DNA of 64,000 nucleotides from Rehmannia glutinosa (taxonomy: Eukaryota; Streptophyta; Magnoliopsida; Lamiales; Orobanchaceae), in NCBI GenBank assembly GCA_016081115.2, contig CM071934.1, forward strand, positions 63,721,267-63,785,266, written 5' to 3'. A model generated the notes under the pieces. It saw only the letters and a program-made list of their open reading frames with translations, searched no databases and was not told where the DNA came from. Made by a program: the position numbers and the translations under genes. Below, piece by piece: positions 1-10,671 of the stretch (the stretch's first letter is position 1; every line of letters begins with the position of its first letter).

Positions 1-405
1 AGCACGGGCGTGCTATATAGCACGACCGCCCGTCTTGTAGTCGAACCTTGAAAACTCATTATTAAGTTGAGCACGGGTCAGGCGCTAGGGTAGCACGCCC
101 GCCCGTGCTCACCGGCCGCCAGTGTACTCGTCGTTTTCTTCCATTTTTGCCCGGATCGTCTTACTTCTTCTCGATTCAACTCCAAACTTCGTACATTATA
201 TCAATCATTGGCGGTTCTTCATCGCGATGCCTCGAATTATTGCAAAATGCTACAATTATCAATAAATTCTATAAAACGAACAAAGCGTAATCCTTTTCAC
301 AAAACAGAATAAAGCCCTATTTACTCATGTAATGCATGCATAGAACATATTCTAGCCAAAATTAAGCCCGAAATACATGCAAAATACATGCGAATCAAAG
401 TTGTT
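1..405. other. GC-rich non-coding repeat fragment
   Basis: No credible coding sequence. The first 115 bases hold several self-complementary GC-rich blocks built from GCACGGGCGTGC-like words (for example at 1-35 and 74-112), followed by ordinary AT-rich sequence. Copia pol homology starts only around 440, so this piece is probably the end of another element or an untranslated region inserted into or joined to the copia remnant. Similar GCACGG-rich words occur in the gypsy 3' region at 16570-16760. The element family is not recognised. Confidence 0.35.
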
Positions 406-439
406 CAAGACAACTTAACAAGGAAGACGGATGAATCCA

Positions 440-2005
440 CCGGACTTACTTCAACCGGATGTGAGATGGGTGAGAGACCATCCATTGAGTTAATCATTGG
501 AGATGTCGAAATGGCATAAGAACCGGATCCAAAGCTCGACGAAGCCATGTTCACTTGTTTATTACCCAAATAGAGCCTAAAGATGTGTCTCAAGCAATGG
601 ATGACACACATTGATTCAGGCTATGCAAGAAGAGTTGAATCGTCGCCTTGAGAGAAACAAAGTATGGGAGTTAGTCCAAAGGCCTACTCACCAAAATGTC
701 ATTGGTACTAAGTGGGTATTCGGGAACAAGAGGAATCGGAAGGATCTTTGTTAAAAGAAATAAAGCAAGTTTGGTAGCCAAAGGGTATTACCAAGAGGAA
801 GGTATAGATTTTGATGAAACCTTTGCTCGTATTGCTAGATTGGAAGCAATAAGGATGTTTCTTAAGCTTATCTTTTACAAGAACTTCACCGTATATCAAA
901 TGGATGTGAAGAGTGCATTTAGAATGGACTTTTAGAGGAAGAAGTCTATGTTGACAACCTCCAGGTTTTGAGCTGAAAACTATTGGAGATAAGGTCTACA
1001 AGCTCAAGAAGGCATTGTATGGATTGAAACAAGCACCAAGAGCATGGTATGACACATTGACACAATTTCTAATTGACAATGGATTTACCAAAGGAAAGGT
1101 TGTAGAACACTCTTGAGAATTCAAGATGGAGAGAGTATACTACTTTACTCAAATATATGTGGATGATATCATCTTTGGATCTACAAACAAAAGCTGTGTG
1201 ATAAGTTCTCAAACCTCATGCAAGAGAAGTTTGAAATGAGCATGATGGGAATCGACTTTTCTTAGGACTTCAAGTAAAGCAAATGAAGGATAGAACTTTC
1301 ATAAGTCAACCAAGTATACGAGATTTAATGAAAAAAATTGGTATGGAAGAAATGTCATCAATGAAGATCCCTATGACACTTTAATCAAGATGGATATGGA
1401 TGCAAATGGCAAAGATATTGATCAAACTAGATATAGAGCCCTCATTGGATCAACGATCTATTTAATAGCAAGCGAGACCAGGACATCACCTTTGCTCATG
1501 CAGGTGTACATTCTAGATTTCAATTAGGAGTGAAGGAGGATTCAAGTTGGTTGGCTACTCAAACTCGTAGACTATCTTTGGATGTATAGTTGACAAGGAA
1601 AAGTACATCGGTACCTATCAAATGCTTGGAAATAGGTTGGTTTCTTGGTTCATAAGAAATATAATTCAATAGCTAGATCCCAAAGGCGAGTACATTGATG
1701 CGGTGCATTGTTGTGCCCAAGTTTTATGGATGAGGCAACAACCGAGAGATTATGATATTAAAGAAAAAAATTCCAATTATGTATGACAACACAAGTGCCA
1801 TTGCAATTACTCGAAATCGATGTGCATTCAAGAACCAAGAACATTGATGCTCGAGATATCATTTTTGTAAGTATCATGTTGAAAAAGAAAGACATCACAT
1901 TGGAATACATATCAACCGATAAGCGGTTAGCGTATATTCACAAAGCCATTATGTGAATCAAGGTTTGAAGAGCTTAAGAATGAGTTTGGATTAATTGGTG
2001 TGTTA
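440..2005 (+). pseudogene. Ty1/copia pol remnant: reverse transcriptase and RNase H
   Basis: This is the 3' half of a copia polyprotein, broken by many stops and frameshifts. Recognisable blocks in order: the pre-RT linker (RDHPLELIIGDVE near 475); the RT start at 696-935 with LVAKGYYQEEGIDFDETFA and YQMDVKSAF; a YGLKQAPRAWYDTL-type block near 1018; the catalytic YVDD at 1156-1167 followed by IIFGSTN; an RNase H block near 1700-1740 (CCAQVLWMRQQ); and the C-terminal FEELKNEFGLIGV ending near 2005. Block spacing is shorter than in an intact element, so internal deletions are present. RT copies element RNA into cDNA and RNase H removes the RNA strand. The block style matches Sirevirus-type copia elements. 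Protease and integrase are not in the window. Confidence 0.85.
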
Positions 2006-2426
2006 GGAAGCTCGTAAGACTCGGTCGAGCGGGTTAAAGAAAGAGAAATTTTTTGTAAGAGTTTCACTTTTTCAAACGTGAAACAACTTATATGGCTAGT
2101 CAATTTTGTGTCGAGTTAGCCGCATACAAGTGATTATTCAAATCCAAGAAAATAAGCGGTCAAGTCATAAATGAAGAAAGCCGAGTCATTTATGAGCTAA
2201 GTGACAAAACACATTCGTATTTTCTGCGTGAGCGAGAACGCGTTTTAGGGCAGCGTCGGTGATAATTAATGATGTTAGTTAAAAGCATGTGCCAAGATAC
2301 CCATGATTGGATATAAATGCTTGATGCATTTAATGTGGAAATTAATGTGGTTTTCTGGCGTGATCTCAAATCCAGCCATCAATTCTTACCTTTTTGATAT
2401 CTAAAACCCGTCCTTTCAAGTCCACT

Positions 2427-2433
2427 TATATAG
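2427..2433 (+). promoter_or_regulatory. TATA box for the extra ORF downstream of copia pol
   Basis: TATATAG lies 118 bases upstream of an ATG at 2551 that has a good plant start context (A at -3, GC after ATG). The stretch between is CT-rich and resembles a plant 5' untranslated leader, including a CAAACCCTAG block near 2514. This suggests the extra ORF had its own promoter and was not read through from pol. Inference from sequence only. Confidence 0.45.
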
Positions 2434-2550
2434 AGAAATTTGATTTTCTCTCTCCTCACACTTACACTCTTTTGCTATCAAAAGAACCCAAGTTCTCTCT
2501 CTTGCAAAAGTTCAAACCCTAGCTTTCCTATCTCAAGATCAAGACCGAAA

Positions 2551-5500
2551 ATGGCACCAACATACGACACGAAAGCTTGCTTAGAAGATCCACACTGGAG
2601 CTACCGTGGATTTTGAAGGCCTTGTCAAGCGGGGCATGGACAAGGATTTGGCCACGAAAATCGCTAAGAAACTTGAGAAGGCATGTCTCAAGAAGTTTGT
2701 TACTTTGGAGTTTTCTCATACCTACCTTGAGGATGTAGTTGTACTACGTGAATGTTGAGGTTCACGATGATGAGATTCGCTCATAAATCAACCACAAGTC
2801 CTTTAAGTTGGATCGTTGTTGACCTTGATGAGCACTATTTTATCCCTACCAGTGGGTTGAAGGAGATAACTAGTAAGGATGTGAACCGATCGCGCTTGTA
2901 AGGAAATAGCCAAGCCCTCGAGGCTCTTTGAAAGCGAACTTTTCACTACAAGAAGGTCATCAAGGAAGACTACCATAAGCTCATGGATGTTGTAGCAAAG
3001 TGCATTGATATGAAATTAGACTCATTCAATCAACTCTCTCGGGGTAAGGCGATTATAATGGCGGCTATTATGGAGAAGAACAAGGTTAATCAGGCGATTT
3101 GTGTTTGGCAAGCCGTGCCAAAATGTGATGAATACGTCAATTGGTGACGATGGGAAGTTTGGAAGCTCGTTGGGTTATGGCCTAATTCTTGGTCATCTAA
3201 TGGAGAAGAAGGGTGTTCCTCTCGAAATGGGAAACCCTTTCATGCGAACAAGAAAATGTTCAAGGCAAATTTTTCGTGCCCGGATGCGGAACACATGCAA
3301 AGTACACTACAAGCGAGGGGGAATCGGTGAACATGTCCCAATGGACACAGTATACCTTCAAGGCCCCCTCACCTAAGCTCCGCTCCAGCTCCCGCACCAA
3401 AGAAGAAATCCCACTCTCGGCTCTCTCTCCAGTGGTGAGGAAAAATGATCGATACGCCGCAAGCCACTGCTTGTGAAGAAATTGAAGATGGCGAGTCTAT
3501 TGCCATTCAAGAAGAGGAGGAAGCGATGAGAAGTTCCTCTTGAAAGAAAATCCGTGAGGAGGTTGGTGAAGAAGTCCGACCTAGCTTGTTGAGCCACCAG
3601 TCATGGACTAAAGGATTGAGAAGGTTGTTGTTGTAGAGCAAGCAGCGATTATCGAAGGAAGGAGATGGTGTGGAGGCCACCGAGAAAGAAAAATATAGCA
3701 ATCGCTCAGCCCACATACATCCGAACAAGATTCATCTTCAGGCGACTACCGCTAAGACATCCCAACCAAACACGATTGACACCGGAAGGAAGAGTTAGTT
3801 GTAACATACCCTGACATACATTTATTCTTGAGGAAGAAAAAGCTCTTGAAAAACATATGTAGGAGGACGATGATGATCTCCAAATACTATCCCTCGCATA
3901 TCCGGACATCCAAGAAAGGCAATGCATTTTGGAGAGCACGGAAGCTTAGACAACAAGGTCTCAATTCAAAAGCCCGAGTTTATTGAGGAGGAAGAATACC
4001 TCCTAGAGTTTTGGGGAAACATTGGTGTTCGCACCGCTTCCTGGATGAAGATTGCTTCCCAAATATCCTATTTGACAAGAAAGAAAAAGAAGGTTAAAGG
4101 GATTGAGAAGGCCAAGGCCGTTGAGGAGTCCCTAAAACCTCATGTTTGTGGCTTAAATGATCCCGGCATCCCCCGAGAAGCATTGGAAAGAGCGGCAGAG
4201 GTGACAACGATGTGGAAGAGGCTGGATGTTCTTGATCGATTGAGAAAGGAAGGCCGAAAGCAAGCACTTAAAAGATTACAGGAGTTGCACGAGCAATCAT
4301 TGCAAAGGGGCCCTGAGAGTCACAATCCATGCAAATCTCTCTACCCATGAGATTCTTGAGATGGTGAGGAACATTGATGCCTCTACCTCACCTCCACCAA
4401 GGCAACCCGGAAATTTGCGATGAAGCTGGGGATGAAGATGTAGTGGGCAACTTAGCGGAGCCAACCCTGCGAAAGTTATTGAGACAATCGCCCAATCGGC
4501 GATCACTCAGGAACAACGGTAGGAGCCTCATGTGTCTAGTGACCCCACCGATCGTGATTCACCGGGTGCCCAAACAGGGGGAAATCGCACACACCACAAA
4601 CTCGGGTTGGAGGAAGTTGTGGGAGACCTCACAAACCTAAAGATAGGAGGCGGAAGGGAGATCAAACGGAACATCATAATGGGATTGATGAAGCTCGAGG
4701 CGGTTAAGACTGTCTCAATTGAAATTCCAAGCGCATCGCAGCCAGGATCTTTGCTCATGCACTTTTTGCAAAAGGATGGATGACAGACCATGGTAGTTGA
4801 GACTATTGATCATGAAAGTGCAATCCGAGGTTGAGACCTCGGGATGCCACGATCCAAGACCCTAATACAAATAAGTCTGCGAAGGGATAGTAGAAGGCCT
4901 ACGGCGATTGGGAGACGATGTTAAGGTGGTGAAGGCCCAAAGGAGGTTGAGACTTCCTTGGGTATCGATCTTGAGAAAGAAAAATTCTAGTTCCTCCACC
5001 CAGTCGCTTGAAATGGATGAAATCGGTGCATTATAGGACTCTGAAGAAAATATGTCCATCGAGTTTTTGGACTCTAAAAATGAAGACGAGTCCAACCCCA
5101 AAGAAAAATCTGTCGAGGACCCAGAAATAGAGGAAATTGCATCAGAATTGAAGAAGGCTCGCGAGGAAGCTGCCTTATCAAAGTTTACATTGGTTGATGG
5201 CCCACCCCCAATGGTGCCATCACCGGACAGATCTTTATAAGGCGCCGAGTCCATGTCTACTCAAAGGAAGGAATACTGATGACAATGAAGTTGTTGAGAT
5301 AGCTAAGGTAGTCAGCTCTGCAGGCTAACACAAGCGCAGAATCGCCAGCTGAAGCGACCGACACAAATGAGGCACATAGAGTGAAAATCAAAGGAACAAG
5401 GAAAGGCTCCCGAAGGAGGAGTGGGAGAAGTTCACGAAGCCCCTAGTGACCTTTTTTGCATTATTTTCAATATGTTGAGGAGGTACCGCTAGAAACCGAG

Positions 5501-7000
5501 ACTACCGAGGAACATGCCAAGTACACAGAGATCCATCCTGAAGAATTTGAGGCTCCTGGATGACTTAAGAGTTGTACCGCTTGAGTTTGATTTTGACTCC
5601 GGTGTGGCGAAGACCCGACCACCTGAAGCGTTGAGACTTTTAAAAAGCCTGGCGATGTGTTTTGAAATGGAAAGTATGGAAAAGAGGGTTTTGTGGACTC
5701 AACCAACGGTTGGACAATCATGATGCAATGATCTCCTGAGATATCCGAGGCATGACTCGAGAATTAAAGGGAATGGACAAAGACAAACAACGACACTAAG
5801 AAGAGAACAAGTCAGCTATTTCAAATCCTCTTCGCCAAATTGGTGATTTGGAGTCTTGATAACGCCAAGTTTGTGAGAGACAATGAGACCATATGTTTAG
5901 AATGGATCGACGCACATGACATATATGGAGTTCTTTGAAGGCTCAACACAAGCAAGACCTTCTAAAGACTAAAAGCACTTTGTGTTCGAGATGATGGTGA
6001 TGAATGCATAAATGAAGATTATGAGTGCGAAAATGAAGGCTCTTCATTCGAACATAGAACAAATGACTTAGCAACACATGATAAATCGGATCGAATCATC
6101 CAACACTCCTCAAACCTCTTTTAATTGGTGATGATGCCAAAAAAAGAGAACATAGAAAGGGGGAGAGGGCAGTGGAACTAAGGGTGAATGATCCCTCAAG
6201 AAAGCTTCCTTGAAGTTCATTTTAGACAAGCCCCAACTTGGCTCATCAACCAGCTTCTTCCATTCCTAGCTACCAAAGGAGTTTTTAGGCATGAGAAAGC
6301 TAACATAGCTTTTAAGAAGACAAGAGTCGCAATCGGGCACGCGTGAAGTTGAACAGAGGTAGCATGGACGTATTGAAAGTCTACAATCCAAGTATCAAGG
6401 TTCCCCAGCAGGGTTACTTCAAGACTCCCAGGATGTAAAGCTCCCACAGGAACCCTCTCCCGATGCAGGATCAGAGCCAAGATCACTTGAGGAGTTTTAA
6501 ACTCTCAAAGCTGAAGGATTTTTCAAAGGATTGACTCTGAAGGAAACATGGGATTTGTACTGGGAAAGAGGCTTAGAAATTTGTCAATCAGCCGAGAAGC
6601 AGCAGACTCAAGGAAGCAGTCAGCAGACTTCAAGGGCTCAGCCTATACAGTACACTCAAAGGAAAGGAGTTCATGTGGAAGACGCAGAGGTACTCCACCA
6701 CAAAGGCCTAAGAATGTCACATACATAAATCCCCAGAAGATAGACCTACTTTACTTGGCTGGATTCCGCGAACCTGAGAATAGAGAAGTTACCAGAAAAA
6801 ATCAGATGCAACTAAGAGGCAAGAAGAAGAAAATAGAAGGCAACATCAAGAATGGGAAGAGAGAAAGAAGAAAGATGAAGCTTCGAAGAGAGCTTATGAG
6901 AAGAGAAAAAGAGAAGCTGAAGATGAAGAGAAAAGAAAAGAAAGAGAGGCGAAGAAAACGATCGACACCTTTCTATCATATTTTTACTTATATGTGAACT
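2551..7000 (+). pseudogene. Extra (env-position) ORF of a Sirevirus-like copia element, heavily mutated
   Basis: A long, formerly coding stretch lies between the end of copia pol and the 3' LTR, the position of the additional ORF of Sireviruses. It starts at ATG 2551 (MAPTYDTKACLEDPHW, stop soon after) and continues in shifting frames: KRGMDKDLATKIAKKLEKAC (2630-2690), GLILGHLMEKKGVPLEMGN (3178-3234), a 142-residue open stretch at 3922-4350 rich in Lys/Glu, and the C-terminal block TLKETWDLYWERGLEICQSA (6532-6591) followed by a Lys/Arg/Glu tail to 7000 that looks like a charged coiled coil. The same C-terminal block (AQAWDLYWEKGLKLCEE) occurs in the minus-strand element at 61436-61810, which supports a conserved protein. 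I see no signal peptide or membrane segment, so an envelope function is not supported. Function unknown. Confidence 0.6.
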
Positions 7001-7160
7001 ACACAAAAACTTTGTAAGTACTTTTTGTAAACTTTTGATTGTACGTTGTAACACATTCTAAAGTGCAACAATGACGTGTTCATTAAAATGACATATTCAT
7101 ACAATCATTCTTTGTTATGCACTATTTACTTTGTTATTTTATTTAAGTTTTGGTATAATC

Positions 7161-7173
7161 AAAACGGGGAAAC
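7161..7173 (+). promoter_or_regulatory. Polypurine tract of the left copia element
   Basis: The purine-rich AAAACGGGGAAAC directly precedes the LTR start. The relative at 60856-60870 has the better preserved AAAAAGGGGGAAATT at the same place on the minus strand. It primes plus-strand DNA synthesis. Confidence 0.6.
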
Positions 7174-8633
7174 CTTTGGGAAATTTATGTAATAGATTTT
7201 GATGATTTCATGTAAAACTTAGATTAGGAAGTTAGCACCTGATTCTACTATAAATCAACTTGTAATAGATAGGGTTCTATTAGCTGATTGAAAGCAGCCA
7301 AGTTGAAGATTGTAGAAGTCGACTGGAGACCAAGATGAAGAATCAGCTGTGTGGCAGCTAAGTGAAGTGAAGACAAGTCTCAGTCAAGTGATGGAAAAGT
7401 TGTCTCAGTCAGCAGAGTGACAGTTGAGTCACTCCCAGATAAGTGGAGTTGACTGTCTAAGGGGTTATGTAGCAAAAAGGACTCTGAAAGTAAGAGATCC
7501 GTTGTTAAGCTAAGTCAAATGTTTGCTGAAAGTAGAAGCATGTCAGACTGAGTACGATGAAGTTGTTTTGCTAAAAGAGTGCAAAAAGCAAGGAACCAAT
7601 GAGATGTTCCTGGAAACCTACAGAGATTTAGGAAAGGCTGCATATCGTTAATTTAAGGATCAGTCTACATCAATGTTGCAAGACAAGACAAGCCCCAACA
7701 ACCTCAAAGTGTAGTTTGAAAAATACATTTATCTCTTCAACGAATATATTTTCAAAGAAGCACTATTAAAGGCCGAGAATTCATTTGAGATAAGGTAACT
7801 AAGACATGCGAACCTGACTATCCCGGGCAAAAAGCAAAATACTCTCAAGCATTCAATACTATCCGCAAGCCTAAAACTCGAAGAAAATCGATCCAACACA
7901 CTCAGTGAAAAAAAGACAACTTGAAACTGTTGAAGAGGAAAACTTATTTAAAGACAAGGAAGGGGTATGCACATCCAGGTTTAAGGAAGTGAAGTAAGGT
8001 TCCACTTCAACCAAAAGCTTTGGACTTGTTGGGGGGCTGTGAACAAATCCAAGAGTCTCGAAGGAGTGAAGTAGCAGGGAGAACCTTCTTGTGAAGAAGT
8101 TGAGTCCAGGACATGCCAGCTGTGTGATCAAGGTTGTCTTGGACTGCGATCCTTTTTTAACAAAGTCAACTTACTTAGTAGATTACCTCCAGGGAGTAGA
8201 GAAGAGTGGAATAGAGGAATTACCCCATCATCGAACCACTATAAAAATTGCTTTTGTCATTTACATTCAATTACTTTAATTCTTGCATATCTTAATTGCT
8301 ATTTGTTATCTTTGCTAAGTCAATTGATAAAAACTAAGCCTAAAACAAGTGTTGAAGAACGTATTTCAATCAAAGGGTGAAAGCCTTCCGCTGTAAAACC
8401 AAGTCTACTGAATTTCTAAAGAGTTAACTAAATCAGCTGAGTTATCTTATCAACAAATTTCGGCTCGAGAGTTTGTTGAGTGGCTAACTCTGATGTGAAG
8501 GTAAACTAAGTTGTCCACTAAGGATCCAGCTGACTTGTGACTAAACCTTGACTTTAAAAGGACTAAAATAGAAAAGTTGGTAAAGTCAATTCAACCCTCC
8601 CAGACTTTATACTATCACCCCTCGGGACCTACA
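7174..8633 (+). repeat. 3' LTR of the left copia element
   Basis: About 1,460 bp. The start (degenerate from TGTTGGGAAATT) follows the polypurine tract, and the end is GGGACCTACA at 8624-8633. The sequence aligns along its length with the reverse complement of 59303-60855, which has clean TG...CA ends. Shared landmarks include the ATTTTGATGATTTCATGTAAAA block near the start, a degraded TATA region near 7764, and the CCCCTCGGGACCTACA end. The matching 5' LTR is outside the window. Confidence 0.8.
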
Positions 8634-8953
8634 ATGGACTTCTTCAGCTTTCTCTCGAGTCCTTGACTGCTTTACCCCTTTAGTTGAGTCTTCCTTGATT
8701 CTTGGATGACTCGTTGTAAGTCTCTTGAAAGACACGGCTTGACTTGACTTAAGATATTCTCCGACACTCTGTTAAACGACACAATCGAATCTTCGTTGCA
8801 CTTCTTCAATGAATCTTCTCGCATCTTCAACTTGGTGCTTGACAACTCGATTATCTTCCTAACTATTACAAAGTTGAAATACATAAAGAAAATGGGGTTC
8901 TAACTTTCTAATCTAAGTTTTCTATGCATCATCAAAATCTATATAAATAAATT
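8634..8953 (-). repeat. Inverted, truncated LTR fragment of the same copia family
   Basis: Read on the minus strand from 8953, this begins TGTTAGGAAATTT and continues with the same opening landmarks as the LTR at 7174 (GATTTTGATGATGCAT, AAAACTTAGATTAG, AAAGTTAG). Only about the first 320 bp of the LTR are present. It abuts the end of the plus-strand LTR exactly, giving a tail-to-tail inverted arrangement. An open minus-strand stretch at 8672-8884 is a by-product of this repeat. Confidence 0.7.
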
Positions 8954-9942
8954 TCCTAACAAACCTAATTATGGTTGTGGATCAAGAGAATGGACAGTCA
9001 TATGAGGTGCAAGAAAAGAAATCTCCAATCACTTCCTTCAATTACACATCCCACTTCACCTTCTTTCACTTTTTTGTATACCTTACTTTAACTTTCTTTA
9101 TTTTCTACACTCTCCATACCATTTTTTCTTGCACTCAACTATTATTACATTTTATACACTTATATACTTTAACAAAAAAAAAATGTTGAAAGAGTGAGTT
9201 GCCTAGAGAAACAAAGAAAAGGTTGGGAATTTTGTTTTCAAGATATGTTTGCATCAACCAATAATTAACTTTCATCTATCTACTTCCTTTCATCTCTAAA
9301 CCCTTTTTCTGTATATTCTAAATTTCTCCCTACTCAATCTTTCTTCCACACACTCCACACCAAGCAAAAAGAAGGAAATTTGGTGAGACTAGTTGCAACT
9401 ATATATTAAATGTTTTAGATGTAAGTAAATAGAATTTCTCTTTGGAGTTCTTTTATTTAATGAAATTAAACCATGAACACTTAGATCTACTTATTATACA
9501 AATTCAAATGACTCTTTTGATAAAGAGCCATGAGCTTTAAGAAGGAGAAAAGAAGGATTTTTGGTGATTGTGAAGATATATTCGAAAAGCTTATTGAGGT
9601 GGGTGGCCAAAATAAAACTTTTTCTTCAAAGATTTTTATTAAAAATTGCATGATAGTAGTAGAACATGTCTTGTGATTATTGTATGTGTTTCAACTGATA
9701 TTTGAGGAGTTGTATTAAAATTTTGCTAAATATGTTGAAAGTGACAAAAAAAATGCGATGTTTACTCAAGTATGCTTAAATCTTTAGAATTTATACTAAA
9801 CTCTTGAATGATTTATAAATACATGTGTTTATATGTGAAACTTTATGATATTGATAAGTATATGATACTATGAAAATTTTATATGGTACTTGAATTTGGA
9901 TTTTGGGTGGTTTATGCAATATTTGCAAACTTGAAGTACTTG
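8954..9942 (+). repeat. Family-T long LTR, 5'-side fragment (copy L1)
   Basis: This matches, in order, 35410-35801 and 47103-47747, showing the same LTR family without the large insertion that splits the right-hand copy. Landmarks: GAATGGACAGTCATATGAGG, a CT-rich leader, GACTAGTTGCAACTATATATT, and GCAATATTTGCAAACTTGAAG at the end. It stops where the inverted LTR copy L2 begins (9943). Around 9335-9360 it shows the uninterrupted version of the site occupied by the Retand-like element in the right copy. No coding sequence. Confidence 0.7.
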
Positions 9943-10519
9943 TGTCATGCCCCAAAACGGAGCCATGACACGAGCATCAAACTTACGCCGGTTTACCACG
10001 TCGACCAATTATTTTTTTAACAAAATATAACAAAGTCCTCAATTAACCGATATCATCTCATACCAAGCGATCGAGTACAAATTCTGTGAGAACTAATCAA
10101 AGTATAAATTATGAATTAGGGTCTACATGACCCCGAATGACAAACTAAATACCCAAATAACTTTAACATAGCTTGACACATCAAATCTAACAACAAGGCC
10201 TAATCTGCGGGTCAAAACACGGGTTACTCTGTTGACTGAAAATCCTCAGTATTATCTAGAAGTTATGGAGGCTCGCCATCTGGTCATTGAAAAGGCGGGG
10301 GTGAGGCAAAAATTCTCAGTGGATGGGTGTAAGTGTGCATGTGTGGCTTACGTTTGTCAGAAAATTATTTTCTATGAAATTGATGCATGAGTCATGATGC
10401 ATGAATCACATACAAATCACAAGCGATGATGTTCCAATATTAATACAATATCAATTTAACCATTAGAAATAGTTAAGTGAACATTCAAGAACCTTGAATG
10501 TGATTCAAGTAGTTCAAGT

Positions 10520-10671
10520 AGTGGTTGCGTATGGAGTGTAACGTCAACCCAAGCGAGTAATGATTGCATATGGATTGTAATGCCACCCAACTGAGTAATG
10601 GTTGCGTACGAAATGTAACGCCAACTCAAGCAAGTAATGATTGCGTATGGAGTGTAACGCCAACCCAAGCA
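10520..10671 (-). repeat. Tandem repeat inside LTR L2, about 39 bp x 4
   Basis: Four adjacent units of 36-39 bp, with consensus AGTAATGATTGCGTATGGAG then TGTAACGCCAACCCAAGCA. The related LTRs at 27820-27950 and 49030-49190 carry their own degenerate tandem units (GGGTTGGCGTCACACTTCG...) at the equivalent place, so repeat expansion here is a property of the LTR family. Confidence 0.75.

Noticed and set aside
8971..9300. Host gene promoter and 5' leader
   Set aside because: The CT-rich leader-like sequence looked genic, but it recurs in order in L2 and L4 and is part of the family-T LTR.
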